From Mytilus galloprovincialis (lineage: Eukaryota > Mollusca > Bivalvia > Mytilida > Mytilidae): a DNA stretch of 64,000 nt. How positions within the stretch are numbered: the first letter of the stretch is position 1; each line of letters starts with the position of its first letter. The notes below the pieces were generated by a model that made no database searches, had not been told where the DNA came from, and saw only the letters and a program-made list of their open reading frames with translations. The position numbers and the translations under genes are program-made. This document shows positions 37,961-48,632 of the stretch, piece by piece. The DNA lies in NCBI RefSeq assembly GCF_965363235.1, contig NC_134844.1, positions 19,450,646 through 19,514,645 on the forward strand, written 5' to 3'.

Positions 37961-38215
37961 ACATCATTAAGTCGTGCTAAATTACAGAAATGTTCGAATT
38001 GTTTACATTTTGGTTTCCGTAAATGCATTTGTGTTCATACTTTAATGTAAGTTGTATTTGATGATAATACATAACATATATAAAGGTTGAGAATGAACAT
38101 GGATGCGGCCACTTTTACTTTTGACAAAACCATCTAAAAAGTGACATTTTATGGCATATTTGGAAGGTTTTTCATAGCTAAGCTTCAATTTAAGCGTCTT
38201 TAATGACTTATAGTT

Positions 38216-38350
38216 ATCAATGTACCAGGATTATAATTTAGTACGCCAGACGCGCGTGTCGTCTTCATAAGACTCATCAGTGACGCTCATATCAAAATAT
38301 TTAAGGTACCTTATAAAGCCAAACAAGAACATAGTTGAAGACTAAATTAG
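38216..38350 (-). repeat. R5 element (hammerhead-bearing), copy 3
   Basis: On the minus strand the hammerhead core is followed by ACTAAATTATAATCCTGGTA, the same 3' context as copy 4 at 62404. It interrupts the inverted-end unit 37731-38480. Confidence 0.7.
38243..38286 (-). ncRNA. Hammerhead ribozyme motif with altered core
   Basis: Stem I is complete (GCGTCA with TGGCGT) and CTGATGA, stem II and the GTC site are in place. The invariant GAAA reads GACA, so this copy is probably inactive. Confidence 0.65.
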
Positions 38351-39579
38351 TTCATATCTTTCACATTAAATAATTGAATCAACTGAAGTAACCACTTCTG
38401 TGTTTAAAAAGTGACTAAAATCTTTCATCAGATGAACCTGAACTTTGAGCCAAATCGGCCTTTAACGGACCTACTCCTTTCAAGGTTGACGTAGGTTGAA
38501 TAATTAAAAAAGGAGCTGAGTATTTATCCCTAAAAAAATGTTAAAATGTAAACTTTTGGCTAGTTATTGGAAAGAAGAATATTTCTATTACATACTAGTA
38601 AAGTTTTGCTGGTGTTTTTTTTTTACAATAAAATGAACATATGATGGGTACTGGCATCATTAATTCATGCTAAATTACTAAAATCTTCACAATTTCAGCA
38701 TTTGAGTTCAGTTTTTAACAGTTTCCGTCTTAAATGGAAGTGGCCGCATTTGCGTTCATTCTTAGTATTCAAAAGTCAGTTGTACTTGACAATAGAACAT
38801 AACATATATAAATGTTGAGAGTGAACACGGATGCGGCCAATTTCATTTTTGACAAAAACCATCTAAAAAAGTGACATTTTATGGCAAAGGAGTAGGTCCG
38901 GTAAGGACCGATTTTTGCCTCAAATTTCAGGTTCATCTGACGATAGATTTTTACCACTTTTTAAACACTTAAGTGTCTATTTCATTTGAATCAATTAGTG
39001 TATGTGAAAGATTTTAACTGATTTAGTCATTAAACTCGATCTGATTCAAGCTCAAATATCAAAAATCTACCAAATATGCCGAAAAATGTCACTTTTCTGA
39101 TGTCTTTTTGTCAAAAATGAAAGTGGCCGCATCCGTGTTCATCCTTAACCTTTATATATGTTATGTCTTATCATAAAAAACAACTTACATTTCAATATTA
39201 AGGATGAACACGAATGCGGCCACTTTCGTTTAACCCGAAACCCGTCTAAATTTTAACTAAAATGATGGAATTGTGAAGATTTCAGTAATTTAGCACGACC
39301 TAATGGTGCTAGTACCCGATATATGTGCATTGTATTGTCAAAAACAGCCCATATTTATGTAGCAGAAGCATTCTACTGTCCAATAAATAACTTAAAGTTT
39401 ACATTTTAACAATTTTGTAAAACTGTTATATTTTGGGGCCAAAAAGAGTTCTTACCGGACCTACTCCTTTGAGAGATTTTTCCTATTTAAGCATAACTTT
39501 GGGCATTTTTAATTAGTAAATCAGTTCAAATCTTTCATAAACACTAATCGAATCGACTGAAGTAGACATTTGAATGTTT

Positions 39580-41151
39580 AACCAGATGCTCTGCAGTGCG
39601 CAGCTTTATACGACCGCAGAGGTCGAACTCTGGACAGTTAGGGCAAGTATGGACACAACATTCAAGCTTGACACAAGTCGGAATTTGGATTATGATTAAA
39701 TAGTTGACACAGAAAAGTTTTCTGACACATAATGAATGTGGTCTAATGAACTTATAATTTTCTTTTTTGCTTTTGAGCAATACACTATGCTGTTGAATAC
39801 AAATCCCCTCAAAAACAAATATATCAGGAAAAATTCTTATTAATTTCTGAAATCTGAAATGAGAAATATTTTACCCCCTTCCCTCACCCCTCCCCATTTT
39901 TTTCACCTCCCCAATCCCTTATTCCAAAAATAATCTCAATTCACATTTCTAATTAAGTTAGCAAAATAACCACTCATTTAAATATATCATAAAGTATTAA
40001 AATATAAAATAACTTACATTCATGGTTAAAATTAATATTAATAAACAGTAACTTCTAAAAGTACAGCTACACATCTCAAGACAATTATCACTTCCTTTAA
40101 TAACATAATTTTCATGCAGTGTAAGGGAGGTAATCAAGTAATCAAACATATATGTAACAGTATTCTTTCAATTTTAATTGAATTTTGATTACTTCCCTTA
40201 CACTGCTTTTAAATTGTCTAAATTGTCCTTTAGACAGAAAAATCCTTGTTCCCCCTTATTTGTCCCTAATTGCTTAATGCTTTGATCCATTACCCCTATG
40301 ACCGTCCCATTATAGTATGGAAACTTGTGGTATAATTTCAGACAGATTTATACACTTAAACACAAGTTATTGACTGAAAACTACAAAAATGCTTATTTGG
40401 GCCCCTTTTTTGGCCCCTCACTTATTGAAACCTCCTTGTAGCAAGAACCCCAAAACTCTATTCCAGCCTTTTTTTGTAGTAAGAAACCTTGTAGTATAAT
40501 TTCAGAGAGATCCATATACTTAAACACAAGTTATTGTCTGTAACCTAGAAAAATGCTTCTTTTTAGCCCTTTATTTGGCCCCTTATTCCTAAATGTTCAG
40601 GGATATTAACCCCAAAATGACACCAAGCCTTCCCTTCATTATAAGGAACCTTGTGATACAATGTCAGAGAGATCCATACAGTTAATCATCAGTTATTGTC
40701 CCGAAACTTCAAAAATTCTTGGTTTTTTTGTCTCTTTTTGTCTCTCAATTCCTAGACTGTTTCCCCTATAACCCTTAAAATATATCCCAACCTTCTACTT
40801 AATGGTATAAACATTGTGGTACAATTTCAGAGTAATTGAAATACTTATACACAACTTATTGTCCTGAAACTAGATAAATGTATGTGTTGGGCCCCTTTGG
40901 GCCCCTTACTCTTTAGCGTATGGGATCATGACCCCTAAAATCAATCCCAACCTTCCTTTTGTTGTTATAAACATTGTGTTAAAATTTTATCGATTTCTAT
41001 TTACTTATACTAAAGTTATTATACGGAAACCATCTTTCTTAGGACGATGGTGACGACGAAGACGACGACGAAGACGATGACGACGCCGACGACTAAGACG
41101 ACGACATGATACCTATATACGACCACAAAAAATTTTGCGGTCGTATTAAAA
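39580..41151 (+). mobile_element. R1 family element, copy 3
   Basis: TTTATACGACCGC at 39605 and GCGGTCGTATTA at 41137-41148 mark the ends. The start paragraph (GAACTCTGGACAGTTAGGGC) and several CCCCTTTTTTGGCCCCT-type paragraphs are present. The 35-bp minisatellite of copies 1 and 2 is absent and the internal paragraphs are more diverged. A long GAC/GAT-type run lies at 41041-41105. Confidence 0.75.
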
Positions 41152-42031
41152 AGACAGAAGCAGCGTGTTTGTATAGCACTGTGAAATTTGAAATAGGTTT
41201 TTTTACAAAAAATAATGTATAATACATGTACAAAAAACAAATGAACTCCAAGGATAAATCAAAACTGAAAGTTCCTTATCAAATGGCACACCAAACTAGC
41301 GGAAGACAATTATCATATTACTGACGTGGTCAAAGTATTTGGCCTGTCCTAATGTAGAAAAATGGTGGATTAAATATGATTTATGAGCTAGCGAAACATC
41401 TCTTTTATAATAGTCGTCTAGCAATGCATTATCTTGACATGCATGTTTGATTTAAATACAGAGACTGTGTAGCTATAGTTATATAACTCACATGAACAGC
41501 ACTCTCCGATCAGAACTACCTATTTAGTGCCTATTATTTAATCCAAAATCTTTCACGAGTGATCTCTCCTCACTAGAGACAAGCAGTGGTGTGACCTTTA
41601 GTGGTTATAGTCAGTCGATTGAGATACGATTTAATGTGGCAAGTGGATCTCAAATGTCGACTGAGAGGAAGATTTGGCTTATATTCATAGTCGTTACGAG
41701 GACTGTTCAGTCGTTTGTGAAATGACTGATTTTACTCTTCAACAAAATGATTACCAATTTTACAATGTAGGAGAGACCCAGTGTTGTAGTCTTGCAATTA
41801 ACATGGAAAAATAGTGGTTTCCGTGCTAGTGGAGTGATGGTCTGGTTATTCAGTATTTGCTAACCAGTCAGACATCGCTTGTTTCCACTGCCCTTATAAA
41901 AGCCCATCGATAAAGAGGATATATCAGCTTTCACCAGCTAAAAGGCTGGCTCGAGGGTGATCTTGGATATCTTATGATGATTTTCTATTTCTTTTCAATT
42001 TTCTTACATTGTAATATTTATATCGCATGCA

Positions 42032-42800
42032 TCTATAATACTAAAATTACGAGGTCCAATTTGTCAGCTGTCATCACGTAAAAACGATGAATCAAAGAAT
42101 TCAACTTTCTATATAACTAATATAGTACAATGCTGTTGATTAAAAATTACACCACTCCAGACCCTTTTGTTTTCCACATAATTAATATTGCCAATAATTA
42201 AGAAGTTCCGGGTCGAATCCGATACCGATATCAATAGTATATTCACCTGTTACCTATTAACTTATCTGTACGGTCCGCATCTGACAGGCGCACCACCAAA
42301 CGCTGTATTTAAGATTTTGCTATATACACGGGTTGTAATCACAGGGTTGACACAACTAAATTCAATCATTGTCACATTGTTCCCGATTGTAGTATTTTAA
42401 TCAGTATGACTTTCTAAGATGACAATACGAATAATAAAAATCTGGACTTAAAATAAGGCGTATAGGTACAGCATGTACAGTTTTCAATTTGTTAGCCGGA
42501 ATGGCGTCAAACAGCGAATCAAAGACTTCAACTTTATTTATAACTCATAAAGGACAATGCTGTTGATTAAAAAATACTCCTTTCCAGGCCATTTTGTTTT
42601 CCAAATAAATAATAGTACCAATAATTGATAAGTTCCAGGTCGACGGGTTCAAACAGAAAGATGTTGAAAGCAGAGAAAACTATGCATCTTATAATCGGCA
42701 TGACTTTATCAGATGACAGTACCAATACTAAAATAAGGCTTACGCATAGTTATATTCTTTAATTCAGTCACAGACCCGCGATATCACGGGTGCGTTCTAG
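42032..42800 (+). mobile_element. Helitron-like non-autonomous element
   Basis: The left end TCTATAATACTAAAATTACG follows an A. The right end is a hairpin (CCCGCGATATCACGGG, with one internal mismatch), then TGCGTT and the terminal CTAG, followed by T at 42801. A 5' TC, a 3' hairpin a few bases before CTAG, insertion between A and T, and no inverted ends or target duplication are the hallmarks of Helitrons. Two diverged direct repeats of about 130 bases (42090-42217 and 42510-42640, both with CAATGCTGTTGATTAAAAA) fill much of it. No Rep/helicase is encoded. The right end is 50 bases from the splice donor side of a receptor exon. Confidence 0.72.
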
Positions 42801-42850
42801 TAATGATAATTAATGTTTAACGGTCAGCTTATTTATCAAAAAGGACTTAC

Positions 42851-43171
42851 CTTTCTTGTTATCTGTTTCTGTTGATGTGTTTTCTATTCTGACATTTGCC
42901 ATGAATACAATATCACTATAATTCAGTTTGTATATCATATTGACGTCGCCTGTAGAAACATTTTTTATCGTTAGACTTAACCCATCGTCTTCATCTTTTT
43001 CTAGGAACTTGTCTTTATTTGATAGGGGTTCACCTTCGTTACTTTTATCAACTGGATGTCTAGACCAGAAGTATTGACCATATGTATTGTTAACAGGAAC
43101 TGCAGATATATTCGCGAAAATTCTTGTGTTTTCCATTAGTTTCGGCTTCTCCACCTTTAAACTATAAACAG
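42851..43171 (-). CDS. Second Ig-like domain of the two-Ig receptor (gene B, exon 3)
   Basis: On the minus strand the acceptor is GTCTCTTTCAG and the donor is AGAAAG|GTAAGT. The exon is 321 bases, phase 1-1, the usual arrangement for one Ig domain per exon. It encodes residues 122-227. A Trp (156) sits where the core Trp of an Ig domain would be (GQYFWS), followed later by a GLSLTIKNVSTGDVNMIYKL stretch that matches the E-F strand region with its L.I pattern. No cysteine occurs in the whole domain, so the usual intradomain disulphide is absent. Five N-glycosylation sequons (Asn 141, 148, 191, 204, 218) suggest a heavily glycosylated membrane-proximal module. The domain call is from pattern only. 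Confidence 0.78.
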
Positions 43172-43510
43172 CTGAAAGAGACACTTCTGTACAATTTGTT
43201 TTCTTTGTAACATGAAGAATGTGTTAAATATTCATACACCTACGAATCCATATTTACCAAGTGTTAACTTAAAGGCATTTTTGTTCATAATTTCGTAAAG
43301 AATTCTCACATGCGAAAGCATATGAAAAGTTATTGTTTAAGAATATTTTTTTAGTAGCAATTTGTACAACAATATCCCAGTTTGACCAGAATGTGTACTT
43401 GCATCATAAAATTTTAGACAAAAAACATCATGTGTACGTATACATCTACAGAAGAGATTTAAGAATATGAAGTATTCCACATCCTCATAAGGGACAGTGG
43501 TACAATATAA

Positions 43511-43840
43511 AATAAAATTGAGAATGGAAATGGGGAATGTGTCAAAGAGACAACAACCCGACCATAGAAAAAACAACAGCAGAAGGTCACTAACAGGTCT
43601 TCAATGTAGCGAGACATTCCCGCACCCGGAGGCGTCCTTCAGCTGGCCCCTAAACAAATATATACTAGTTCAGTGATAACGCCATACTAATTTCCGAATT
43701 GTACACAAGAAACTAAAATTAAAAAAATACAAGACTAACAAAGGCCAGATGCTCCTGACTTGGGACAGGCGCAAAAATGCGGCGGGGTTAAACACGTTAG
43801 TAAAGCGACATTAGGGGTGAAATCTGACTACTCTTTACAT
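43511..43840 (+). repeat. R4c repeat within gene B intron 2
   Basis: Runs from GAGAATGGAAATGGGGAATG through CATTCCCGCACCCGGAGGCG and GACTTGGGACAGGCGCAAAA to GCGGCGGGGTTAAACAC. It is the fullest R4c copy in the window. Confidence 0.8.
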
Positions 43841-44132
43841 GCATGATATATATGTTTAGTTGCCAGTAACTAACATAAAAAGAAATCATGACACAATTAA
43901 ATGCAACTTAATCACACATTATAAGTTATATGGTTCGCTACTGACCCCCACGGATGATATCATTCTACGGAAAAGCCACGCACTTCATTCTAATTTTGCT
44001 TATTTTTCTATCTAATTTGGTATTTTAGATGGCTACACATGTTTTTGTGCGATATTAAACTATATAAATTTAGGGTTCACATAGAGGATTTGCATAAACA
44101 GTAGTCTTTTAAATATATAGCTACGAACTTAC

Positions 44133-44423
44133 GTCTTTTATCCTTTAAGATTTCACCGTGTTTGCTAAATCTGACATGACACACGAATCGACTGTTTAGA
44201 TGCTCCTTCGTAATACTTAGAATCTTTAGTGTGTATTTACCAGGAGAACTGGATATTTCATACTTTTTGTTATCAAATACAGTGTTACCAATTGATATAA
44301 TCTGGTGTTCAGGTCCACCTTCCCATCTTGGAGTCCCAGGACAGAGATTTTCATCTTTAATATCACATTGCAACTGTACAGCCATGTCCAACTCAATAGG
44401 TTTAGTCAAAATATTCCAATCAA
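44133..44423 (-). CDS. First Ig domain of the two-Ig receptor (gene B, exon 2)
   Basis: On the minus strand the acceptor is ATAAATATTTCAG and the donor is AAAGAC|GTAAGT. The exon is 291 bases, phase 1-1, encoding residues 25-120. The canonical pattern is visible: Cys 43 in AVQLQCDI, Trp 57 in GTPRWEGG, a KYTLKILSI E-strand, and Cys 105 in SRFVCHVRF, with Phe replacing the usual Tyr two residues before the second Cys. An extra Cys (51) lies between them. Joining to the signal-peptide exon and to exon 3 preserves frame at both ends. It is probably the membrane-distal, ligand-facing domain. A named subfamily (V, I or C2) cannot be assigned by eye. Confidence 0.85.
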
Positions 44424-44946
44424 CTGAAATATTTATAAAAGTATTGTATTGAAGGAAAATACATTGAATAGTTAAAGCAAGAGCTCGATCTATTCAAATC
44501 ATATTTTCTTAAATACTGTATTTTTTTCGAAGTTGTACTTTTTGCAAAAGATTGATATTGGGTTTTGTTTATTAGCCAGTAAATCTTTGTATTATCACTG
44601 CTCTTCCAAAAACTTTCATTTGAGTAAAAAAAGATATTTAGAAGATATATAATACTTTTCAATATACCTGTATATACTACAGAAAATGTGCTTTTAACGT
44701 TATTCTTGCTATTGATATTTGCTAGAAGGCATCCAATGAATACTAGAGAGTCTATACCGATACTATAAATATGTGTCTACTTTATGAAAAAAAAATATTT
44801 ACATTTTCAAAATAGATTCCGAAGATTTGAACAAAATCCGGATGTCTTTTGACGTTCGGTATGCTTCTTTTTGTTGTATTTTTATAGACATATGCCTCCA
44901 ATTTCTCTCATAGACGTATGCTCCACAATTTATTTCGTTCAAAGTT

Positions 44947-44947
<1 letters not shown>

Positions 44948-45032
<85 letters not shown>
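44948..45032 (+). repeat. (ATA)n microsatellite, about 28 units
   Basis: An uninterrupted ATA/TAA trinucleotide run of about 85 bases inside intron 1 of gene B. It is likely polymorphic in length. Confidence 0.95.
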
Positions 45033-45035
<3 letters not shown>

Positions 45036-45134
45036 TTTTATTTAAAGAGGGTAACTCAATTAGAAATAGTCTAATTTTGAGAATCTTGCGCTTTTCTTAA
45101 ACACTTAACATTACAATTAATCAGGAATACTTAC

Positions 45135-45204
45135 TTTTACAAGTATCTGCCCTTGTTGAAATACATTGCTCAAGAAGAATCATTGGTATTAATATAATCA
45201 ACAT
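45135..45204 (-). CDS. Signal-peptide exon and start codon of the two-Ig receptor (gene B, exon 1)
   Basis: On the minus strand ATG at 45204-45202 opens 23 codons (start MLIILIPMILLEQCISTRAD) ending at a donor GTAAAA|GTAAGT. The hydrophobic LIILIPMILL core followed by small and polar residues is a typical short secretion signal, with cleavage likely near STRA. One base is left over (phase 1) and is completed by the first two bases of exon 2. This gene continues through 44133-44423, 42851-43171, 36381-36512 and 30532-30600, at least 294 residues in all. The promoter lies above 45204 but shows no clear TATA element that I would defend. Confidence 0.8.
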
Positions 45205-45639
45205 GGTCAGACTGAGATCTTGAGCTTAAAAATATTTATGTATTGTCAATCTAAAACGTTTAAAATTATGATTTCGATAGCCCCTAACTCTAAATAATAA
45301 CAATTATAATATTCCTAAATATATTGATTGTGGGCATATCAGCTTTGTTTTCTTTTCTTAATAAAGTTTACACTATTCAACTACAGTTACTATTCAATTG
45401 AGTTAAAATTTCAATGCAATCACTACATAGTAAGGCAAGAAGGAAGCGTGATTCGGTCTGCATATATAACTCGTCTGTGGCACTAGAATCATAATAGATG
45501 GAATGCCAAATCGAATACTAAGTTGATGAGAATTAATACACAGCTGCGCCATGAGCGCCTAATACGCCTGTCACATTTTCAAAGAATAAAGTTTAATTAC
45601 TTCTCAATTTCATATTTGAAATTTTTGAAAATAAAAAAG

Positions 45640-45920
45640 TAGCTTATATCAATAGATGAACACAATTTACCAAAGTTTCATGAGAACTGCTGAAAGCATT
45701 TTAGAGTATTTGGAAAATCTCCATTTTTTTATGAATAAAACCCTGGAAACGTAAAATTTGAAATTATAAAAAAAACGAAAGGGAGCTTACGTCAATAAAT
45801 ATAAACAATTCACCAATTGAAAGTTTTACTCCAAATGGTTTAAGCTTTTTAATTGAAAGTCCGACATATTTGACAACGGAAGGACAGACGGACGAACGCA
45901 CGGACGAACGGACAAACGGA
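45640..45920. repeat. Dispersed repeat related to R6
   Basis: Contains two near-parallel passages mentioning ATAGATGAACACAATTTACC and ATATAAACAATTCACCAATT, ending in an ACAGACGGACGAACGCACGG run of the kind that ends R6 copies. It lies just upstream of the gene B start codon. Confidence 0.45.
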
Positions 45921-45934
45921 TAACGGTATAGAAT

Positions 45935-46012
45935 AGATAAACTTAGCTGTATTTGGATAACTTTTAAAAATTTGTGGTCCTCAAAGCTCTTTAACTTCGT
46001 ACTTTATTTGGT
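45935..46012 (+). repeat. Partial R5 element without the ribozyme
   Basis: Carries the R5 phrases TAGCTGTATTTGGATAAC and TGTGGTCCTCAAAGCTCTTT, then stops before the hammerhead position. A 3'-truncated copy. Confidence 0.6.
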
Positions 46013-46182
46013 AAACGGGGATATAAAAACCAAAAATTCCGAAAGGCTAATTGCATTAAAGAAAGTGAACCTCATTGGAATAAAAAAGACAGTTTGTAAA
46101 ATTGCTTCTTTTTGTTACATGTAATAAGCATTAGTAAATAGGTCACCATTTAAAATTACCGCAAAAAAAAATGGTGACTTAA

Positions 46183-46581
46183 GGATGTACTTAGGTGAGG
46201 TTTTGGAATTTGTGTCAAATGTTCGGACTCCTTGGTGTTTTTTCATACAATACAATGTAAAATATTTTGCCCCATAACACCCATTTATTTTTTCATATAA
46301 GACTTAGAAGCTCATGAAAGGTCATTTACCAAAATTTTAGAAGATTCTTAATTTTCTTTCTTTTGCTTTGAGAACTAATAGTACCAATGCAAATATAAGG
46401 TAAAAGTCCGAGTCAGCCTTTTCCCGCCATATTTTAAATCTCAAATACCTCGAAAAGAAGGTCCATGACCTATCAATATTTTTAGCTTATTTTTATCCTT
46501 AATGGATGCTCTACCAGCTTATAGTATCAATTTTAACTTCTTAATTCATTAATTTTCACCTACCCTCACCTAAGTACATCC
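46183..46581. mobile_element. 399-bp MITE with TTAA target duplication
   Basis: Perfect 18-base inverted ends, GGATGTACTTAGGTGAGG and its complement, flanked on both sides by TTAA (46179-46182 and 46582-46585). TTAA duplication is known from piggyBac and Kolobok elements. The interior has no coding capacity. Confidence 0.8.
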
Positions 46582-46585
46582 TTAA

Positions 46586-47962
46586 AACATATATGTTTAA
46601 AAAAAAAATAGATTTCAGCATCAAAATGCAAGGTTAATTCTTAAAACTGTAAAATTCAAGTAGAATATTTATTTGCCATTTCAAAATAAAACCGGATGTG
46701 ATGTAGTATGTGTTGGTGGTTTGACATCATGCAAATGCAGTTTGAAAAAAGTATGGCTTTGAACATTGGTAACGATAAAAATATTGACAGGATGTAAAAC
46801 CAAAGGTACAAATAAACCAAATAGTACAACAGTAAATATGCTTTAATTCATGAAAAAAACAATGTTACCTATAAAAACAATATGCAAAGATCTTACTATG
46901 GTGTTAAATAAAGAATATTCAGAATGTATGAGTGACAATAAAGTTGCCTCAGATCACCTTCTCTTTCGAATATAATTAAAGACTATGTTAATTGGATTGA
47001 TTGTAATCGGTATTTCAAACTTAAAGAAAATCTATATCACTTACCCTTTCCGGAATCATTCATTTTTATTTTTCATTTTTATTCGAGAAGTTTAAAAATA
47101 CTCTTGTCCTTGTTGGTCCCCGAAAAAATACGAACATGTAGCATCACATAATGACATTTGATTTTCTTCGTTTGAGCATCATTTGTATGCATGCAGATCA
47201 GCTTCAATAGAATTGTTTTTTTCTTTTCTGGAAATACATATTTTGTATTATGTCTATTTTCATATTACCTACTTTTGACTCCGGGTTCCATATATTTTAG
47301 ACAATACACCTACTCTATGGTAAGACATTATGTTACTGGATCAACTACGAGCAACCAAATGAAGTTAAATCAAATATATAAACAGTGTAATTTGGGAAGA
47401 AGGGGGGAGTTTACTACTTTCTGGTGATTTAGTCATGTATAGTAGAAAGCATTAAACAGTTAAATTTCCCTCAAAATTGTACCCATTAAAATTTTGAATT
47501 TACTTATCTACGTTGCTCTTACTTGACCAAGTACCAGGATGTCAAACCACAGAGAATGTTACCTGTCGAAAAAATATCAATTCCGGAGTTAAAAGTCGGT
47601 TATATGAAAATGATCTATTGAAGTATCTATGCTATTTCTTTATCAACAAGCATTCAGTGCAAGGCAATACGTTACACAATCAAGTCAATGTTTTCAAGCA
47701 TGACAAAACACAGTGTTAAAAAACTTATTAATTGAGTTAGTTGTGTCTTTCCATGGACCATAATTCTGCACAAAATCATCAAGTCGGGAGAAAATTTAAA
47801 CTTGATCTGAAATTTGTCAGGATAAATTCATATGCCAATTTTCAAATAAATATCTTCATGCATGACGAAACAAAAGTGCGGCAAACTTATTATTTGAGTG
47901 AATTTTCTAAGTCAAAAGACAGACAGACATTATCACTGTACTTGTATACATATTTTTTTTAA
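46586..47962. other. Non-coding sequence
   Basis: Several short open frames exist on the plus strand, one beginning with a hydrophobic run near 47191, but none has splice or motif support. No repeat was recognised. Confidence 0.35.
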
Positions 47963-48530
47963 GGGGCCAGCTGCAGGACGCCTACGGGTGCGGAAGTTTC
48001 GTTGTTGCCGCCTTGGCAAATTCCCATTTCCTTTTCAATTTTATATTTATTCTACTTTGGCTAGAAGTATAAGGGGGTGGTTGAGATTTCATAAACCCCG
48101 CCGCATTTAGGGGGTCCAAAGTCAGGAGTCTCTAGTCTTTGTTAATCTTGTACATTTATTTAATTTTGATTCATTTATATGTTTTGGTATTCATAGCGGA
48201 AAGTCCCTAATCAAATGACAACATCAAAAGCTCAAACACATCAACGAATACAGGCATTTTTTTATGTATAAAATGGGAGATTAATCCTGATGTATAGGCA
48301 ACTAAACCTCTAACGTGTATGACACACTCATAAAATTTCATGCATTGGAGTTAAGTGTGGCGTCCATTTTCGCTGAGCTGGTAAACAGCTATGTGCCAGC
48401 TGAACCCCGCTTCCAGGTGCTGGATTTTCTCGACGTGTTTAAGACCCGTTGGTGGCCTTGATTTTGTTTTTGCCTTTTGGTCGTGTTGTTGCTCTTTGAC
48501 ACATTCCTCATTTCTATTTTTCTATTGTTA
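47963..48530 (-). repeat. Two R4c fragments, minus orientation
   Basis: One fragment at 47963-48120 shows CGCACCCGTAGGCGTCCTGC and GCGGCGGGGTTTATG on the minus strand. A second at 48385-48530 shows GAGGAATGTGTCAAAGAGCA and CACCTGGAAGCGGGGTTCAG. Confidence 0.6.
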
Positions 48531-48632
48531 CGGTTTTAATTACAGTACCCATCTCAACAAAAACGGCTATTGCACAGGTTTCTGACGTAGAAAAATTGTT
48601 TTCTAAGAAATGAAAAAAAAAATGAAAAAGCA

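Larger units (their letters stand above)
37731..39470. repeat. Mosaic of inverted repeats with AAAGGAGTAGGTCC ends
   Basis: The outer left end (AAAGTAGTAGGCCCAGTAAG at 37731) matches an inner plus-strand copy (AAAGGAGTAGGTCCGGTAAG at 38886). The complement occurs at 38480 and 39470. Two units, 37731-38480 and 38886-39470, are therefore each bounded by inverted ends. A word of the type GAACACGGATGCGGCCACTT recurs five times in alternating orientation (near 38096, 38745, 38824, 39125, 39209). The hammerhead element at 38216-38350 is inserted in the first unit. It is probably one DNA transposon family that has inserted into itself or rearranged. Confidence 0.65.

Noticed and set aside
41019-41240. 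Valine-rich minus-strand frame near 41.1 kb as a membrane protein
   Set aside because: It is the complement of the GAC-triplet run at the end of an R1 element.
44918-45100. Poly-isoleucine open frame
   Set aside because: Direct translation of the ATA microsatellite.
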